Origin: an uncultured Collinsella sp.
Lineage (GTDB): Bacteria; Actinomycetota; Coriobacteriia; Coriobacteriales; Coriobacteriaceae
Assembly (NCBI GenBank): GCA_900552295.1
Contig: URZB01000062.1
Span: 1 to 7,980, forward strand
DNA length: 7,980 nt
Direction of reading: 5' to 3'
Notes under the pieces: generated by a model
Told to the model about the DNA's origin: nothing
What the model saw: the letters and a program-made list of their open reading frames with translations, nothing else
Databases searched by the model: none
In this document: positions 4,510-7,980 of the stretch, one piece after another
Numbering within the stretch: position 1 is the stretch's first letter
How the letters are laid out: each line of letters opens with the position of its first letter
Translations under genes and position numbers: made by a program

Positions 4510-7507
4510 ATCGCTCGACCAGCACGCGATTGAGCCGCCCCTCCACCAAACGCTCGTATAGACGCCGCGTCTCGGGCTCGGGCACGCCATTGACCTGCTC
4601 CCTCAGATGGTGCATATGCCCGCTGTACAGCTCGACGATATCGCGCCGCCGCCCCGCCGCACTGTAGACGCGCATGGCGCAGCGCACCATATCCTCACGC
4701 GATGTTTCCTGCCGAAGCCCCGACTCCGCCAGCCAAATCGCCGACTGCAGATCGTTTTCTTCTAGAGCGGCATTTGCTCCCTTAATCATGCAATCGATGT
4801 ACTTTGACTGCATAATGCGTCGCATACGCAAAAAGTAGGTGGGATTACAGCCATTGGGAACATACAGCGGTCCGGCATAAAGCTGCTCAATCTTAAGGCA
4901 CAGCTCAACTAAATGGGGTCCGCGCGCACCCGTGCGATTTCCCAAAATCTCACGGCTTATCTGGTCAAACAGCCGTACATCGGTCTTGACGTAGTCGCCG
5001 TTGAGTCCGATGCATTCATTTTGGATGAGCACACACGACTTGCCGTCTGGCGTCGGTCCCAAAGCCGACCGCAAGCGCGATATCGTCGAGTACAGGTTGT
5101 TGCGGGCGCTATTGAACTCGGCATGGGGCCACAGCTCCATGGCCAGCGTCTCACGATCGACGAGCGCATCCATGCCCAGTGCAAGCCGCTCGGCAAGCGT
5201 CGCCGCCTTCTTGCGGCGCCACATTTTATCCGTGATGGGAAACCCGTCGCGCTCGGCGCGAAACGCACCAAACATGCGAATCTCGATATGGTCGATGGTA
5301 TCGACGGCTTCAACCTCGCCGGCCTGGAACAGGCGCTCGCCCTCCCCTTCCAAATCGTCGCGCAGCGAGTACCGCGACAGCTCGCGCACGGGAAGCTTCT
5401 TGCGTATCCTGCCCGCCGGCTCGCCCAGACAATGCATGGCAAGGCGCGCAAAGAGCCGATACGATGGCTCTAGAATCCCCGCACGATTCATGGACATCCA
5501 GGCCGCAAGATCGCTATCTCGCCCCGCACAGGCCAAATGCAGCGCCACCATCCAGGCTTCTGCTCCACCAACCTGCGTCTGGCTTATATCGAGTAGCTCC
5601 GCTTCCTCGCGCACCGAAACCATCGATGTATTTCGCAGATACGCTGCGCGCTCCAGCAGCAATGCGTTATCGCGCATGTACGCAATCGACTCCTCGGCAA
5701 GTTTGAGCACTTGGACCGCACGGAACTTTGCATTAACCGGCCGTCCCTCTGCCAGCGACTGCCAGCCTTCTAACAACAGGCCAAACAGCTGAATCTGGTT
5801 GTCGCGCATGCGCACGGCAAAACGATCGAGCTCGTTGAACGCCGCATCGTCGGTTACCGGCAAGCCGGAAAGGAGCCGCCGTGCCGCCAACACCATGCGC
5901 ACCCAGATAGCCATCGCCTTAAGCCCACGTACGTCGAGCGCCTCCCGCACCACCGTCATCTCGTCGTCGCGCTCGTCGGTTCCCGCAAACGACCCGTCAA
6001 AGAGCTCCACCAGCATACTATCGGCCCGTATAACAATCCCCGCGATGTCGAGCTCGCAGTCGTAGGCCTTGCTCGTTTTGAGCTGCTGTAGAACGTCGCC
6101 GTCATCTCCTCGTTCGGTCAGGCATCGCTTGACCTCGATATGCGCAGACAACATATCGAGTGCGGTATGGGATGTCTCGATTTCTGGCACGGCCAGGTTC
6201 GTAGGGAGCCCAAGCCCGTTGTCCCCATAGCAAACAGCCGTCAGTGTCTGGGCCACCCTCCATGAAACAGGGTCTATTTCGCAGGCCGCCCGTTCGCCCC
6301 CGCGCTCGATAACCGATGCCATATAGCGAGCGAGCTTTGTATTGGACACGCTGACCGCTGCCAGATATACGCCGAGCGCCTCGGCAGGCGTTGGCTCTGG
6401 AGCCGGATCGTCGGCATCGATCGTGCCCAGCGCTGCTCGGCAGATATCGGCCCCGTGCCCCGTCAGAGCCAGATCGACCCCATACTGCCCAGCGAGTTCA
6501 AGGACCGCTTCACGGTCCAAAAAGGCGTCCGCCAGGCCCATCGCCGCATCGCATCGGCCCGCCTTAAGCAAAATCCGGGCCGCCCTCGGAACAAGTTCGG
6601 GGCGAACCTCGGCCACCAACTTACGCAAACGCAAGCGTCCGTTATCCTCCGTGCCCAGACACGTAAAACTCCGCTCGGCGGGATCCAAGCCAAAGATCGG
6701 GTAGTCGCGTACAAAGTAGGACTGGTCGACCATCGACAGCCTCACCCCGCAAGCCTCGAGTTCTGCGATATTGCCCTCGCCCATCAAAACCATGAGACAT
6801 GCCACGCAAAACAGCGCATTATTGTCGAGCGAAGCCAGATCGGCAAGTGCCGCGCCATATACGTTGACAATCTCGTTTTCGAGCAGGCCGGCTACGTCGC
6901 CTTGGCCATACAGACCTGTCTGCAATGCCGAAACGAGCTCGGGCACGCCCTGCGTGAGCTGATAAAAGTCGAGCGATGTGCTGATCGAAAACGCCGATGC
7001 CCACGCCGAATACTCATAGGCATGCACCTTGAGCATCTGCGCATTGATCTTAACCGAATCGCCCAGCCCATGAATCAGCTGACGATTTGAAGGACGGCAG
7101 GAGATAAAGACCCCTACCCCCATAGCGCGCAGACCGCGAATCCTGTCGATGAGGTCTTCGGTATCGTGCTGATCGAGGTTTGGCACATTATCAATCGCGA
7201 TAAGGGAGTGCGGTTTGTCTTTGAGTTCTTCGGTAACCACCTCGAGCTGCATAAACACCTCGCGCCCAATGGCACGATCGGCCTCGATAATCCGCACGGG
7301 GCCTCGCGTCGGGTCGCATTTAACCTCATGGGTGTACTGCAGCAGCACCGAGGTCTTCCCAAACCCGTCGGGCGCATAAAGAACCACGATGCCGGCCTTT
7401 CGGCCCTTGGCGATAAGCTCATTCATCAAGCGTTCGCGTCGCACCATATAGCCTCCGCCCAACGGCATCAGCTCGAGCTCGTCTATACCGCTCAAATCGT
7501 TTACCAT
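4508..7507 (-). CDS. Large STAND-ATPase transcriptional regulator with C-terminal SARP winged helix and BTAD domain
   Basis: A 999-residue cytoplasmic regulator. Residues about 20-160 form a P-loop ATPase of MalT/STAND type: Walker A APDGFGKT at 45-52 (Ala in place of the usual first Gly), Walker B SLIAIDN at 101-107, and an FISCR strand at 134-138 like the sensor arginine of this class. Residues about 160-735 carry no sharp motif and look largely helical, fitting a signal-sensing repeat region. A SARP/OmpR-type winged helix starts at about 739 (HIEIRMFGAF), with RRKK at 764-767 and the recognition part SARNNLYSTISRLRSALG at 800-817. A BTAD domain fills about 840-993, ending in a typical GVPEPETRRLYERLVEG. 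The order is opposite to Streptomyces AfsR, where the SARP part is N-terminal. It should bind DNA and activate transcription in an ATP- and ligand-dependent way; ligand and targets are unknown. Start 7507 has GGAGGAG 5 nt upstream, whereas the in-frame ATG 7558 has none. The gene converges on yhbY. Confidence 0.9.
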   Translation of the reverse strand: MVNDLSGIDELELMPLGGGYMVRRERLMNELIAKGRKAGIVVLYAPDGFGKTSVLLQYTHEVKCDPTRGPVRIIEADRAIGREVFMQLEVVTEELKDKPHSLIAIDNVPNLDQHDTEDLIDRIRGLRAMGVGVFISCRPSNRQLIHGLGDSVKINAQMLKVHAYEYSAWASAFSISTSLDFYQLTQGVPELVSALQTGLYGQGDVAGLLENEIVNVYGAALADLASLDNNALFCVACLMVLMGEGNIAELEACGVRLSMVDQSYFVRDYPIFGLDPAERSFTCLGTEDNGRLRLRKLVAEVRPELVPRAARILLKAGRCDAAMGLADAFLDREAVLELAGQYGVDLALTGHGADICRAALGTIDADDPAPEPTPAEALGVYLAAVSVSNTKLARYMASVIERGGERAACEIDPVSWRVAQTLTAVCYGDNGLGLPTNLAVPEIETSHTALDMLSAHIEVKRCLTERGDDGDVLQQLKTSKAYDCELDIAGIVIRADSMLVELFDGSFAGTDERDDEMTVVREALDVRGLKAMAIWVRMVLAARRLLSGLPVTDDAAFNELDRFAVRMRDNQIQLFGLLLEGWQSLAEGRPVNAKFRAVQVLKLAEESIAYMRDNALLLERAAYLRNTSMVSVREEAELLDISQTQVGGAEAWMVALHLACAGRDSDLAAWMSMNRAGILEPSYRLFARLAMHCLGEPAGRIRKKLPVRELSRYSLRDDLEGEGERLFQAGEVEAVDTIDHIEIRMFGAFRAERDGFPITDKMWRRKKAATLAERLALGMDALVDRETLAMELWPHAEFNSARNNLYSTISRLRSALGPTPDGKSCVLIQNECIGLNGDYVKTDVRLFDQISREILGNRTGARGPHLVELCLKIEQLYAGPLYVPNGCNPTYFLRMRRIMQSKYIDCMIKGANAALEENDLQSAIWLAESGLRQETSREDMVRCAMRVYSAAGRRRDIVELYSGHMHHLREQVNGVPEPETRRLYERLVEGRLNRVLVER

Positions 7508-7512
7508 GCCCG

Positions 7513-7519
7513 CTCCTCC
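7513..7519 (-). promoter_or_regulatory. Ribosome binding site fixing the regulator start at 7507
   Basis: Read on the minus strand, GGAGGAG lies 5 nt before ATG 7507-7505. This decides against the in-frame ATG at 7558, which has no such site. Confidence 0.85.
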
Positions 7520-7636
7520 ACTCGACCGTATGGACACTGTAGCCGCAAGACCATACAAGCCGCGCTATGAATAGAGCGCCCTTGTGTTTTAGGTTGTCTT
7601 TTGGTACGCAAGCGGCAAGTTTTTGTACAGCGAGGG

Positions 7637-7666
7637 CCGATTGTTATTAATCCCCCGACTAATCGG
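7637..7666. repeat. Inverted repeat CCGATT...AATCGG, possible operator
   Basis: CCGATT at 7637-7642 and AATCGG at 7661-7666 are perfect reverse complements 18 nt apart. The second half-site also forms CCGACTAATCGG (7655-7666), a shorter nested inverted repeat. It lies about 130-160 nt upstream of the regulator start, where an activator or autoregulator site could be. It could also be chance. Confidence 0.35.
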
Positions 7667-7684
7667 TCTTTAAGCAGGTAAATG

Positions 7685-7700
7685 AGCTTGTCAGCTTGTC
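7685..7700. repeat. Tandem 8-bp direct repeat
   Basis: AGCTTGTC occurs twice head to tail without a gap. SARP proteins typically bind short direct repeats, usually spaced about one helical turn, so two abutting 8-bp copies are not a standard SARP site. The repeat is seen; a binding role is speculative. Confidence 0.4.
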
Positions 7701-7895
7701 CCATCTAAGCGGCAGTGTAACGCAGATGAACAAGGTTCAGCCATGTCATTCAACTCGCCTAGCACCCGCTACCGTCTACGACCTTCTAGTGGCATTTTTG
7801 CATAGAATCTGGTATAGAATGAATCAAGCTGTTGGACATCCGGCATTCGTCAAGCTTGCGGCAAGATTTTGGTCAAGTGGGCAAAAAGGGATAGC

Positions 7896-7921
7896 AAAAA
7901 GGCCCCCGCAAAGCGGAGGCC
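7896..7921 (-). terminator. Minus-strand intrinsic terminator of an off-window gene
   Basis: On the minus strand GGCCTCCGC pairs with GCGGGGGCC (one mismatch) around TTT, followed by five T (7900-7896) and GC. It would stop leftward transcription entering from beyond the right end. Only 28 genomic bases remain to its right, too few to identify the gene; one minus-strand frame there ends in TAA at 7924-7922, right before the stem. Confidence 0.8.
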
Positions 7922-7949
7922 TTAGGCAAGGCTATGTCGAGGTGCAGGA

Positions 7950-7980
7950 CTGTCTCTTATACACATCTGACGCTGCCGAC
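7950..7980 (-). other. Nextera/Tn5 sequencing adapter (read 1 side), artificial
   Basis: The bases begin with the Tn5 mosaic end CTGTCTCTTATACACATCT (7950-7968) and continue as the reverse complement of the Nextera read-1 adapter, lacking its last bases. With the other adapter at 1-30 this shows the window is a complete tagmented fragment with artificial ends. Confidence 0.97.

Larger units (their letters stand above)
7508..7895. other. Gene-free upstream region of the regulator
   Basis: About 388 nt with no convincing coding frame, tRNA or known RNA. It separates the regulator from a gene beyond the right edge. A candidate minus-strand promoter is TTGATT (7827-7822) and TATGCA (7804-7799) with a 17-nt spacer, which would give a leader of roughly 285 nt; the match is weak. 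Alternative AT-rich -10-like words (TAGAAT) occur on the plus strand at 7803 and 7815. TCAAG occurs three times between 7824 and 7877. Its length and repeats suit a regulated promoter, but nothing is proven. Confidence 0.45.

Noticed and set aside
4913..5473. Plus-strand open frames of up to 263 codons opposite the regulator (also 5001-5792 and 6455-7090)
   Set aside because: They are antisense to recognisable SARP/BTAD and ATPase coding sequence, lack domain features, and are explained by codon bias of the regulator.
7508..7558. A longer regulator starting at ATG 7558 (17 extra residues)
   Set aside because: No ribosome binding site precedes 7558, while GGAGGAG stands 5 nt before ATG 7507.

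Overview
The window appears to be one tagmented DNA molecule of about 7.9 kb. Its outer 30-31 bases at both ends are Illumina Nextera (Tn5) adapter sequence, so the genomic insert runs from about 31 to 7949. The insert is GC-rich with strongly C/G-ending codons. The gene content suits an intestinal actinomycete of the Coriobacteriia, most likely a Collinsella-like genome: a short MetH without a reactivation domain, a DUF711/UPF0210 protein, a YqeI/YhbY protein, and a roughly 1000-residue ATPase-BTAD regulator. That taxonomic call is inference from gene type and composition, not from a search.

Layout, left to right. (1) 33-1280 (+) is the 3' part of a cobalamin-dependent methionine synthase: pterin domain, linker, B12 cap and B12 domain. 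Its 5' end is cut off by the adapter. (2) A 108-nt gap holds a perfect 13-bp inverted repeat that overlaps a candidate promoter. (3) 1389-2753 (+) is a DUF711/UPF0210 protein. (4) 2754-3069 has no gene. It carries a 132-bp element with perfect 31-bp inverted arms (2772-2903) and an intrinsic terminator hairpin (3019-3050) placed just ahead of the next ribosome binding site. (5) 3070-3957 (+) is a class I SAM-dependent methyltransferase whose first half has very different wobble-base usage from its second half. (6) 4139-4438 (+) is a YhbY-family ribosome-associated RNA-binding protein, followed by a strong terminator at 4476-4509. (7) 4508-7507 (-), convergent with yhbY, is a 999-residue STAND-ATPase regulator with a C-terminal SARP-type winged helix and BTAD domain. 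(8) 7508-7895 is a gene-free upstream region with repeat motifs. (9) A minus-strand terminator at 7896-7921 belongs to a gene beyond the right edge.

The left genes may share one-carbon/methionine metabolism loosely (methionine synthase, then a SAM-dependent methyltransferase), but nothing shows one pathway or one operon across the whole set. The regulator is transcribed away from the window's right edge towards yhbY and has no evident target here. No CRISPR array, rRNA, tRNA, transposase or phage gene was seen. The most unusual pieces are the 132-bp inverted-repeat element, the terminator-before-RBS arrangement with the split-composition methyltransferase, and the inverted-order SARP regulator.
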